64,000 nt of DNA from Amycolatopsis coloradensis (GTDB taxonomy: Bacteria > Actinomycetota > Actinomycetes > Mycobacteriales > Pseudonocardiaceae): NCBI RefSeq assembly GCF_037997115.1, contig NZ_CP150484.1:238179-302178 (forward strand), written 5' to 3'. Below, piece after piece: positions 43,966 through 51,995 of this stretch (within the stretch, counting starts at the first letter, position 1; each line of letters begins with the position of its first letter). The notes under the pieces were generated by a model. The model was not told the origin of the DNA and did no database searches. It worked only from the letters and a program-made list of their open reading frames with translations. The translations under genes were made by a program, and so were the position numbers.

Positions 43966-44911
43966 GGGTTCCTCCGGGGCTTGCATCCGTGGCGCGGTAC
44001 GGGGAGCGCACATACTATCTACGGCTTCACCCCCTCTGAATAGGCGACCCCGGTTCCGCGAAGGCGTGAGCCGGTATTCGGTTTTGCCTTCCATTAGTGT
44101 TTCGGGAAATCGTTTCGGCCGGAATGAACCGGGTTTATCACTCGTCATAGTGAGCGGGGTTGTCACGCGCGGTCGTCGCCCGAACGGCCCACTGCGGCAA
44201 ACGACGGATGATGACCACGCTCTGTCCCTCGTTTTGGTGACAGATCGTAGTTTCGCTACCAGGGCAGAGCTGGTTCCGATACCGTGCCCGCCATCCTGGA
44301 CCGGGGAGGATCCCCCGCTTCATCGGGGGTATCGAAAGAAATCACCATGTCGGGGCGACATCGAACCGGCTTGGGCGGCAAGGCCACAACATCGGGCACA
44401 TATTTGGGCTTGACCCACCCGTTGGGGGCACGGAAAGTAGTTCGACCGGGCGATGTGGCTACCGTACGTAGGCTGATCGGGTGATTAGGGCACCCTGTGC
44501 ATCCGCGCAACCCGTAACCGGAATTCCCTCGTTTGTGACGCGCGAGCGGTTTTCCGGCCCGGTAGATCGTTCGGACGCACGCTTTTCGCTGGTCAGCAGC
44601 CGTGTACTGAACAGAATTGACGGCACCCGGATTGGTGTACGATTCTTTGGCCCGGCTGACCCGCAGTGATCGATTGGCAAAGAAAAGTTGATCTCGACGA
44701 CCATGCACTTCGCAGGTTGCGACCTGCACGTGCAGGTGCAAGAACTCTTGAGGTGGACCGGGGTTCCTGGGGACACCCGGAGCCCCGGAAGGGGTCCCTC
44801 AGGTCGCGATCGATCACGCGGTCAGACCGGGGCCGAGTTCCCCGCAGGCACGTACCTCGCGGGAACGGGCGCCTCAGACCGTGCCAGGACGCCGGACAGG
44901 GAGTCACCTAC
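43966..44911. other. 946-bp gap before the conservon
   Basis: No convincing gene was found. The stretch is visibly richer in A and T than its surroundings. A possible promoter facing the conservon is TTGACG (44617-44622) with TACGAT (44638-44643), 15 bp apart. Further down, ACCTGCACGTGCAGGT (44722-44737) is a perfect 16-bp palindrome next to the hairpin CAGGT-TGCG-ACCTG (44713-44726), in what would be a long 5' leader of cvnA. The left part should hold the DUF485-actP promoter. Confidence 0.5.
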
Positions 44912-47900
44912 GTGACCGTTGCAGGAGAAGGCCAAGTGCCTGTCGGGGAGCTGCTGGGACGCACTCCCCGGCCATCTCGGTGGGCCACCGGCTGGCGCAC
45001 GCTCGTGCGCTGGCGGGACTGGAGCCTGCCGGTGAAGCTGTCGGCCGTCACGCTGGTGCCGATCCTCATCGCGCTCGCACTGGGCATCGCCACCATCGCC
45101 GGCCAGGTCGGCCGGTCCGACGGCTACCAGCGGCTGGACCGGCTCGTCGCGCTGAGCGGGCACATCCGCACCCTCGCCGACGGCCTCGGCCGCGAACGCA
45201 CCCAGTCCGCCGCGGGGCTGACCGCAGGCACCGTCGGCGGGACCCTCGAGCTCGCCTCGGCCCGCGCCGACGTCGACACCGCCATCCCTCTCTACGGCGC
45301 CGCCGCGACCCGGGCGGTGGAGAACGAGCCGTCGCTCCGTCAGGCGCGGGAAGCGGCCGCCGCTCAGCTCGACAGGCTGCCCGACATCCGGCAGCGGGCC
45401 TCGTCCGGACAGCTCGACCCCGTCCAGGCGATCGGTGAGTACACCGACGTCACCACCGCGCTGCTCGCTCTCGACACCGCGCTGGCGGCCGGTGCCGGCC
45501 AGGACGTCCTCGGTGGCACCCCCACCGCCTTGCACGACCTCGCCATGATGAAGGAACAGCTCTCGCTGAGCCAGGCTCTGGTCTCCTTCGGCATCGCCCG
45601 GTCGAGTCTCGCGCCGAGCGAGCTCGACCAGGTGCGCACCGCCGAACTCCGGCTGGCCGACCGCCTCACCGACTTCCGTGCCGCCGCTTCGGAACAGCAA
45701 CGCCAGGAGTTCAGCGCCGCCGTCACCGACCAAGCGATGGAAAACCGTGACAGGCTCGCGAAAACCGCCCTCGGCGAACAGGGAACCCCGTCCGCGCAAG
45801 CCTTCCGCTCGCTGTCCGCGCAGGGCTGGACCGACGCCTCGGCCGCGGTGATCGGCAAGGTCGGCGAGGTCGCGAACAAATTCGGTGCCGAGACGAGCGC
45901 GGTGTCGGCCGAACTGGTCGACGACGCCAGCAGCGGCGCGGGCCTGCTCGCGGTGCTGCTGTTCGGCGCGATGGTGCTCGCCGTCGCCGTCGTCTTCCTC
46001 ATCACGCGCCAGTTGCTGCGCTCGCTGAAGGTGTTGCGCGCCAGCGCGCTCGACGTCGCCGAAAAGCAGCTGCCCGACGCGGTCCGCAACATCCAGGAGG
46101 GGCGCTCGCAGGGCATCGACGTGCGGCCGGTCCCGGTCGGCGGCGACGACGAGATCGGCGAGGTGGCCAGGGCCTTCGACAAGGTGCACCATCAGGCTCT
46201 GCGCCTGGCCACCGAGCAGGCCTCGATGCGGACCGGCTACAGCAACGTGTTCGTCAACCTCTCCCGCCGCAGCCAGAGCCTCGTGCAGCGGCAGCTGCAG
46301 CTGATTGAGCGGCTGGAGCGCGACGAAGAGGACGCCGACCAGCTCGCCACGCTGTTCCAGCTGGACCACCTCGCCACCCGCATGCGCCGCAACAACGAGA
46401 ACCTGATGGTCCTCTCCGGCGCCGAGCCGGGCAGGCGCTCCGGGCAGCCGGTCTCCGCCACCGACGTGGTGCGCGCGGCGGTGTCCGAGATCGAGCAGTA
46501 CCAGCGGGTCACCGTGCAGAATCCGCCGCCGGTGCGGCTGGTCGGGTACGCGGCCAACGATCTGATGCGCCTGATCGCCGAACTGCTGGACAACGCCACG
46601 GCCTTCTCCGCCCCGGAAACCCAGGTGACGGTCGCGACCAGGCTCGTCGAAGACGGCTCGTTCGGCATCGACATCCTCGACAAGGGCATCGGCATGAACG
46701 AGGCCGAGGTCGCCGAGGCCAACGCCCGGCTCACCGAGGCGCCCAACGTCGACCTCACCACTTCGCGCCGGATGGGCCTGTTCGTGGTCGGGCGGCTGGC
46801 CAGCAGGCACCGCATCGGTGTCTCGCTGCACGGCGGCAAGGACATCGTCGGCGTGCGCGCCACCGTCTCGGTCCCGGCGGATCTGGTGATGGCCCCGCCC
46901 GGGGGCGACCCCGGCCCCGCCACCGGCCCGATCACCCAGCGCCTCACGCCGCTGCCGCCGCAGCAGCCGGGCGGCCTGCCCCGCCGCCAGCGGCCCACGA
47001 ACGGTTCGCGCCCGGCGATGCCGAGCGTGCCCACGCAGGGTGGGGAGCGGTGGCCGTCGGCGAACGACCTGGCGGGCCACACCAAGCCCGGGGTCAACGG
47101 GCACGGCCCCCAGGATTCCCGGCCGCCTTCCGATCTGGAGATTTCGGGAACGGCGCTGTTCAGCCCGGTTCCCCGGGACGAGACGACGACACCGCCGCCC
47201 GCTCCGGAACCCCGCCGCCCCGAACCGGAACCCGCCGCCGAGCCCGAGCCGGTCGCCAAGGAAGCGGAGAAGCCCGCCCCGGCGGAAGGCGATCTGCCCA
47301 GCGGCAAGGAACTGTTCGAGGCCAAGAACAACACCACGCTGAGCGAATGGTGGAACCAGGCGACCACGCCGCCGGCCCCGGCGACCCCGCCGCCGCCCAC
47401 CGCGTCGGAGACGACGCCGATCTTCGACGAGATGCTCTCGGCGTGGTTCCGTTCGCCCGCCCCCGCTCCGGAAAAGCCCGCGGGCAAGAAGGCGAAGCCG
47501 GGGACGAAGGCACCCGAAGAGAAGAAGACGGCCGAGCCCGCTCCGACCGCCGAGCAGGAGGCCCGCACCTGGGACTTCGCCAGCGACAAGGCCTTCCGCA
47601 CGGTGCAGGAGGTCTCCCAGAACGCCCCGTCGACGTTCACCCAGGCCGGGTTGCCGCGTCGCCGCAAGGGAGAGCAGCTTCTGCCGGGTAGCGCGGCGTC
47701 GTCGATCCCGGCCGCCGAACCCGCGGCCAAGGCGGAGCTGCCGGTCCGCGACCCGGCGAACGTGCGCGGCAGGCTGAGCAGCTTCCAGCAGGGTGTCAAG
47801 CGGGGGCGCAAGGAAGCGGCGGACAAGGCCACGCCGGCCACCACCGAGCCCGTCGCCACGCAGCCTGCCCCCGCCCAGCCGGACGCGAAGGCCGAGCAGG

Positions 47901-48334
47901 CAGCGGCGCCCGAGCCGTCGAAGGCACCCGAGCCGTCGAAGGCGCCGGAGACGGCCGAGCGTCCGACGGTCCCGCCCGCCGCGCTGCCGAGCAGGAAACC
48001 GCAGGCAGCGAGCGCGGAACCGGAACCGGTCGCCGCCACCGAGCGGACGGACGCCTGGAACTTCGGCTCCGACGAAGGCTGGAAAGCGGCCCAAGCGGTG
48101 TCCCAGTCCGTGCCCTCGCGGATGACTTCGGCAGGATTACCCAGGCGCCGTCGCGGGGAGCAACTGCTCCCGGGCAGTGCGGGACCGCCCGCCGGGGCGG
48201 TCACCCCCCGACCACAGCGAGACGCGCACGACGTGCGCGGTCGCCTGAGCAGTTTCCAGCAGGGCATCCAGCGCGGACGGCACCGCACGGCCCAGGCGAC
48301 CGAAGCCAACCACGAAACCCTGGAGGGTGAATGA
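44912..48334 (+). CDS. cvnA: Conservon sensor kinase-like protein CvnA with NIT domain
   Basis: A 1140-residue membrane protein. TM1 is at about 35-60 and TM2 at about 340-368. Between them lies a nitrate/nitrite-sensing (NIT) type helical domain. A HAMP segment follows, then a dimerisation helix (FQLDHLATRMRRNNENL), then a HATPase domain at about 540-650 (AELLDNATAFSAP, DKGIGMNEAE, GLFVVGRLASRH). The 480-residue tail is Pro/Ala-rich and ends with two copies of one module (about 884-970 and 1047-1128), each with GLPRRR-x-GEQLLPGSA and VRGRLSSFQQG. GTG start after AGGGAG. First gene of a cvnABCD conservon. Confidence 0.93.
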   Translation: MTVAGEGQVPVGELLGRTPRPSRWATGWRTLVRWRDWSLPVKLSAVTLVPILIALALGIATIAGQVGRSDGYQRLDRLVALSGHIRTLADGLGRERTQSAAGLTAGTVGGTLELASARADVDTAIPLYGAAATRAVENEPSLRQAREAAAAQLDRLPDIRQRASSGQLDPVQAIGEYTDVTTALLALDTALAAGAGQDVLGGTPTALHDLAMMKEQLSLSQALVSFGIARSSLAPSELDQVRTAELRLADRLTDFRAAASEQQRQEFSAAVTDQAMENRDRLAKTALGEQGTPSAQAFRSLSAQGWTDASAAVIGKVGEVANKFGAETSAVSAELVDDASSGAGLLAVLLFGAMVLAVAVVFLITRQLLRSLKVLRASALDVAEKQLPDAVRNIQEGRSQGIDVRPVPVGGDDEIGEVARAFDKVHHQALRLATEQASMRTGYSNVFVNLSRRSQSLVQRQLQLIERLERDEEDADQLATLFQLDHLATRMRRNNENLMVLSGAEPGRRSGQPVSATDVVRAAVSEIEQYQRVTVQNPPPVRLVGYAANDLMRLIAELLDNATAFSAPETQVTVATRLVEDGSFGIDILDKGIGMNEAEVAEANARLTEAPNVDLTTSRRMGLFVVGRLASRHRIGVSLHGGKDIVGVRATVSVPADLVMAPPGGDPGPATGPITQRLTPLPPQQPGGLPRRQRPTNGSRPAMPSVPTQGGERWPSANDLAGHTKPGVNGHGPQDSRPPSDLEISGTALFSPVPRDETTTPPPAPEPRRPEPEPAAEPEPVAKEAEKPAPAEGDLPSGKELFEAKNNTTLSEWWNQATTPPAPATPPPPTASETTPIFDEMLSAWFRSPAPAPEKPAGKKAKPGTKAPEEKKTAEPAPTAEQEARTWDFASDKAFRTVQEVSQNAPSTFTQAGLPRRRKGEQLLPGSAASSIPAAEPAAKAELPVRDPANVRGRLSSFQQGVKRGRKEAADKATPATTEPVATQPAPAQPDAKAEQAAAPEPSKAPEPSKAPETAERPTVPPAALPSRKPQAASAEPEPVAATERTDAWNFGSDEGWKAAQAVSQSVPSRMTSAGLPRRRRGEQLLPGSAGPPAGAVTPRPQRDAHDVRGRLSSFQQGIQRGRHRTAQATEANHETLEGE

Positions 48335-48783
48335 CCTCGCCGAACCCGGCCCAGCCCCAGCAGAACCAGTTCGGGTGGCTGGTCAACGACTTCGCCGAGC
48401 GGGTACCCGGAGTGGCGCACGCCGTGGTGGTGTCGGCGGACGGCCTCCTGCTCACCGCGTCCAGCAGGCTCCCGCTGGACCGGGCCGACCAGCTGGCCGC
48501 CGTCGCGTCCGGCTTGGTCAGCCTGACCCAGGGCGCCGCGCGATGCTTCGAGGCGGGCGCGGTCAACGAGACCGTCGTCGAGATGGAACTCGGCATCATG
48601 GTGCTGATGTCCATCAGTGACGGTTCCTGCCTGGCCATCCTCGCCGCCCCGAACTGCGACATCGGACAGGTCGCCTACGAGATGACGATGCTCGTCGATC
48701 GCGTCGGCCAGATCCTCACCCCGGAACTTCGCGCACAATTGCAGGGCGCCGGTGGGTCGCTGATCGGCGAACCGGTGGGATGA
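48331..48783 (+). CDS. cvnB: Conservon protein CvnB (roadblock/LC7)
   Basis: A 150-residue roadblock/LC7 protein (NDFAERVPGVAHAVVVSADG, then LLLTASSRLPLDRADQLAAV). In conservons it links the sensor to the CvnD GTPase and probably acts as its regulator. The ATG overlaps the cvnA stop (ATGA). Confidence 0.95.
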   Translation: MTSPNPAQPQQNQFGWLVNDFAERVPGVAHAVVVSADGLLLTASSRLPLDRADQLAAVASGLVSLTQGAARCFEAGAVNETVVEMELGIMVLMSISDGSCLAILAAPNCDIGQVAYEMTMLVDRVGQILTPELRAQLQGAGGSLIGEPVG

Positions 48784-48790
48784 TGTCCCG

Positions 48791-49537
48791 ATGAGCACCG
48801 GGTCCGGATCCTTCGGCGAACCGCCGGGGACGGGTGAACACCAGCCTCCGCACGCGGGGGCTGCCCATGCTGCCGGTTCACGGGACGACGGCACCTTCGC
48901 CGACGTCCTGAACGGCTTCACCCTGGATTCGGGACGTGGTCGTCGGAAGCGCAAGAAGAACAAGCACCCTCAGGATTCCCGGGCGGGCGGAACACCCGCC
49001 ACCGGGGAATCGGCAGTCCCGCAGCCGACCGATCAAGGAGACCGCGTGACCTCACTTGCTTCTCCACCCGACAGCGGCGCAGGCGCCGTCGGGCCGAGAC
49101 CAGGTGGTCTTTTCGACCCGGGCCCGCCCAGCGGCGAGTTCATCATGCCCGCCGTCTTCGAGCAGGCGCCGTCGCCGCTCGAAGAGACGGCGATCGTCCG
49201 TCCCTATGCCCTCACCGGGGGCCGGACCAAGGCGAACTACGCTCTCGAGCTGGAGACCCTCATCTCCACCAAGGACCACGTCGTCTCGGGTAGCCTCCCC
49301 GCGGCCGCCGCGGACCAGATCGAGTGCGTTTCGATCATCGAGGAGTGCCGCACCCCGCGTTCGGTCGCCGAGATCGCGGCGACCCTGCGCGTGCCGCTGG
49401 GTGTGGCGCGCGTGCTGATCAGCGACGCGGCGGACGCGGGACTGGTCAGCGTGCACAAGACGATTTCGGGCAATGACGGCGCCGAGGCACATCTGGTGTT
49501 GATGGAAAGGGTTTTGAGTGGACTCCGTCGGCTTTAA
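48791..49537 (+). CDS. cvnC: Conservon protein CvnC (DUF742)
   Basis: A 248-residue protein. The DUF742 domain fills residues 135-248 (IVRPYALTGGRTKANYALEL, CRTPRSVAEIAATLRVPLGV); it resembles a winged helix. The N-terminal 85 residues include FADVLNGFTLDSGRGRRKRK. A GTG at 49046 with AAGGAG 5 bp upstream would give a 163-residue protein without that extension, so two products or a shorter gene are possible. It overlaps cvnD by 20 bp. Confidence 0.9.
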   Translation: MSTGSGSFGEPPGTGEHQPPHAGAAHAAGSRDDGTFADVLNGFTLDSGRGRRKRKKNKHPQDSRAGGTPATGESAVPQPTDQGDRVTSLASPPDSGAGAVGPRPGGLFDPGPPSGEFIMPAVFEQAPSPLEETAIVRPYALTGGRTKANYALELETLISTKDHVVSGSLPAAAADQIECVSIIEECRTPRSVAEIAATLRVPLGVARVLISDAADAGLVSVHKTISGNDGAEAHLVLMERVLSGLRRL

Positions 49538-50129
49538 AGCACCGCGGGAAACCGCGCCCCCGACCATGACATCCGCGAAGATCGTCGTGGCGGGTGGCTT
49601 CGGTGCGGGTAAGACGACCTTCGTCGGTTCGGTGTCGGAGATCGTCCCGCTCACCACCGAGGCGATGATGACGGACGCCAGTCGGGGGATCGACAACCTC
49701 GACCAGACGCCCAACAAATCGACCACCACGGTCGCGATGGACTTCGGCCGGGTCTCCCTGGACGCGGACCTGATCCTCTACCTGTTCGGCACGCCCGGGC
49801 AGCAGCGGTTCTGGTTCATGTGGGACGACCTCGTCCGCGGCGCGATCGGCGCCGTGGTGCTGGCCGACACGCGACGGCTGGCCGACTCGTTCGCGCCGAT
49901 CGACTTCTTCGAGGACCGGGGCCTGCCCTATATCGTCGGGGTGAACACCTTCGACGGCATCCTCGAGCACGACATCAACGACGTGCGTGAAGCGTTGTCG
50001 ATCGACCCCAACATCCCGATCGTCCGCTGCGACGCCCGGGAACGGGAGTCGACGAAGCAGACGCTGATCACGCTGGTCGAGTACGCGATGCGGCAGTGGA
50101 TCGCCTTGCGCGCGAGCAACGCGAGGTGA
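49518..50129 (+). CDS. cvnD: Conservon GTPase CvnD
   Basis: A 203-residue small GTPase of the MglA-like/conservon group. P-loop GGFGAGKTTFVG is near residue 27, switch region DFGRVSLDADLILYLFGTPG is at about 75, and the base-recognition segment is VGVNTFDG with the N/T-x-D type motif. CvnA-D form a membrane-associated signalling complex like eukaryotic G-protein systems. A shorter start at 49566 (MTSAKIVV) is possible. It ends the operon. Confidence 0.95.
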   Translation: MDSVGFKAPRETAPPTMTSAKIVVAGGFGAGKTTFVGSVSEIVPLTTEAMMTDASRGIDNLDQTPNKSTTTVAMDFGRVSLDADLILYLFGTPGQQRFWFMWDDLVRGAIGAVVLADTRRLADSFAPIDFFEDRGLPYIVGVNTFDGILEHDINDVREALSIDPNIPIVRCDARERESTKQTLITLVEYAMRQWIALRASNAR

Positions 50130-50174
50130 ACCTGACGGCGGCAGCGTAGGGGCTGCCGCCCAGGGGGTTCACCT
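50124..50174. terminator. Double-stem bidirectional terminator
   Basis: Outer arms AGGTGAACC / GGTTCACCT and inner arms GGCGGCAGC / GCTGCCGCC are all perfect. The structure includes the cvnD stop codon and touches the stop of the convergent reductase gene. Confidence 0.8.
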
Positions 50175-50731
50175 CACTTCGCTTCGTAGGTCAGCAGGAC
50201 CGCGCGCCCGTCCATCGTCCGGGTGCCGGTCAGCCGCAGGTCCGTGCGCACTCCGCCCGCGAACACCTGCTTACCGCCGCCGAGTACCACCGGGTGCACG
50301 ACGACGTGGAACTCGTCGATCAGGCCGTGGTCGGCGAGCGCGGTGGCCAGCTCGGCCCCGCCCATCAGCAGCAGGTCCTTGCCCGGCCTGCTTTTGAGTT
50401 CGGTGACCCGCTCGGTGAGGCCGCCGCCGACCACTTCGGTGTTCCAGCCGGCCTTGTCCAGCGTCCGGGAGAACACGATCTTCGGCGTCTCGCGCCAGAT
50501 CGGGGCGTACTCCAGGTCGTGCGGGTGGTCCGAGATCGTCTCGGCCTCCGGCCAGTACGACGACATCATCTCCCAGACGCGCCGCCCGTAGACGAGGGTG
50601 TCGGCGCGGTCGGCGAGTTCCTTGGAGTGGCCGGACAGTTCGGAGCCCATCGCGGCCCAGTCGAACTCGCCGTCCGGGCCTTCGATGCGGCCGTCGAGCG
50701 AGGTGTGGACGAAGTAGACGAGCTTGCGCAT
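50174..50731 (-). CDS. DHFR/RibD-C family reductase
   Basis: A 185-residue stand-alone reductase fold (MRKLVYFVHTSLDGRIEGPD, GRRVWEMMSSYWPEA, DLLLMGGAELATALADHGLI, VVLGGGKQVF). It is like YyaP/YwjB proteins of unknown substrate. ATG at 50731. It stands between the conservon and a family C palindrome. Confidence 0.88.
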   Translation of the reverse strand: MRKLVYFVHTSLDGRIEGPDGEFDWAAMGSELSGHSKELADRADTLVYGRRVWEMMSSYWPEAETISDHPHDLEYAPIWRETPKIVFSRTLDKAGWNTEVVGGGLTERVTELKSRPGKDLLLMGGAELATALADHGLIDEFHVVVHPVVLGGGKQVFAGGVRTDLRLTGTRTMDGRAVLLTYEAK

Positions 50732-50818
50732 GGCTTGATCCCTCCGGTGTGGCGCCCGCCTTCCGGGCGCCGGACACCGAGGGGTCGGAGCGGGCGCGGG
50801 GTTCTCGACATGTCTCCC

Positions 50819-50868
50819 GCGTTTAGTCCTCTGGATGCGCTCGGGGCGCATTCAGAGGACTGAACGCG
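50819..50868. repeat. Dispersed palindrome family C, copy 3 (short loop)
   Basis: GCGTTTAGTCCTCTGGATGC mirrors GCATTCAGAGGACTGAACGC around the short loop GCTCGGGGC. It lies 8 bp beyond the DUF899 stop, where a terminator is expected. The long TTGC-rich loop of copies 1 and 2 is missing. Confidence 0.88.
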
Positions 50869-50875
50869 CCAGGGC

Positions 50876-51529
50876 TCAGTACTCGTCGTGCCGCTTCCAC
50901 CAGTGCCCGGGGCCGTCTGTCCCGCGGCCGGACTCCTCCCAGGCCTCCTGCCGCCCGAACGGGGTCAGGTCCAGGTATCGCAGCGTCCCCACCAGCTGGT
51001 CCCCGCCGCGACCGGTGGTGAAGTACGTCCGGTACACCTCGTCGCCGTCGCGCAGGAAGACACTGATGCCGAACCCGCCGTCGATGCCGCAGTCCGGGTT
51101 GAAGCCGTCGGCGGTCGAGACCCACGGGACGGTCCAGCCCATCCGCTCCTTGTATCGCTCGATCTCGGGCAGTGTCGCCGGCGCGACGACGTACAGCGTG
51201 GTGTCGCGGGCGTGCAGGTGGGCAAGGTGGCCGATGTTGTCCACGAGCATCGAGCAGCCGGGGCAGCCCGCCTTCTGGCCGGGGGCGAGCATGAAGTGGT
51301 AGACGATCAGCTGCCGCCGCCCCTCGAACAGGTCGAGGAGAGTGACCCGGCCCTGGGGCCCGTCGAATTCGTAGGTGCTGTCGAAGCGGACCATCGGCAG
51401 CCGTCGCCGTTCGGCGGCGATCGCGTCCGCAGCGCGAGTGAGTTCTTTTTCCTTGGCCAGCAACGTGTCTCGGGCGATCTGCCATTCGCCCGCCGAGACG
51501 ACTGCCGGCAGGGTGACGGTCTCAGTCAT
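50876..51529 (-). CDS. DUF899 thioredoxin-like protein
   Basis: A 217-residue protein. The fold core has LLDLFEGRRQLIVYHFML and a CxxC in KAGCPGCSMLVDNIGHL, followed by VSTADGFNPDCGIDGGFGIS. DUF899 proteins are AhpC/thioredoxin-fold enzymes of unknown reaction. The ATG overlaps the ArsR stop by 8 bp, so they form a two-gene operon. Confidence 0.92.
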   Translation of the reverse strand: MTETVTLPAVVSAGEWQIARDTLLAKEKELTRAADAIAAERRRLPMVRFDSTYEFDGPQGRVTLLDLFEGRRQLIVYHFMLAPGQKAGCPGCSMLVDNIGHLAHLHARDTTLYVVAPATLPEIERYKERMGWTVPWVSTADGFNPDCGIDGGFGISVFLRDGDEVYRTYFTTGRGGDQLVGTLRYLDLTPFGRQEAWEESGRGTDGPGHWWKRHDEY

Positions 51530-51860
51530 TGCGTTCGCCTTTCTTCAGTTCCGCGAGGTGCTCTTCCATGCGGTCGAAACCGCTTTCCCAGAAACGCCGG
51601 TACCGCTCGACCCACTCGGAGACGTCGCCGAGCGGGGCGGCCTCCAGGCGGCAGGGCCGCCATTGCGCGGTCCGGCTCCGGCTGATCAAGCCCGCGCGCT
51701 CGAGGACCTTGAGATGTTTGGAGATGGCTTGGAGGCTGACCGGAAAGGGTCCGGCCAGCTCGTTGACGCTGGCCTCGCCGGTGGCCAGCCGGGCGAGGAT
51801 CGCCCGCCGGGTGGGGTCCGCCAGTGCGGCGAACGTGGCGCTGAGCTGATCAGTGGTCAT
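51522..51860 (-). CDS. ArsR-family regulator
   Basis: A 112-residue winged-helix regulator (TFAALADPTRRAILARLATG, VNELAGPFPVSLQAISKHLK, VLERAGLISRSRTAQWRPC). No metal-binding Cys pair is present, so it belongs to the non-metal group often paired with SRPBCC or DUF899 genes. It likely controls its own operon through the dyad at 51883-51898. Confidence 0.93.
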   Translation of the reverse strand: MTTDQLSATFAALADPTRRAILARLATGEASVNELAGPFPVSLQAISKHLKVLERAGLISRSRTAQWRPCRLEAAPLGDVSEWVERYRRFWESGFDRMEEHLAELKKGERND

Positions 51861-51882
51861 CGCTACTCAATCAATCGGTTGT

Positions 51883-51898
51883 TTAACCTTTAGGTTGA
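51883..51898. promoter_or_regulatory. Candidate ArsR operator
   Basis: AACCT-TT-AGGTT with flanking TT and AA gives a 16-bp dyad, 23 bp upstream of the ArsR start in an AT-rich promoter region. Confidence 0.6.
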
Positions 51899-51995
51899 AT
51901 ATACTGGTGCGAGTCGATCTGTCAAGGACGAGTGAGAGTGCCATCACACGAGTGGATGGGTTTAAAACAGTAGGAAGTCCAAGTATTTTGGAGGG

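Noticed and set aside
44256..44741. 161-residue minus-strand open frame in the gap before the conservon
   Set aside because: No ribosome site, no domain, irregular codon use, and it spans the likely cvnA promoter and leader palindrome.
44703..44915. Possible upstream peptide (MHFAGCDLHVQV...) ending in a GTGA overlap with the cvnA start
   Set aside because: The overlap is suggestive, but there is no ribosome site, and the sequence is Arg/Gly/Ser-rich with the look of non-coding high-GC DNA. Not supported without conservation data.
44822..48094. 1090-codon open frame antisense to cvnA
   Set aside because: It arises from the strong third-position GC bias of cvnA. There are no domains, and its sense-strand partner is a clear conservon gene.
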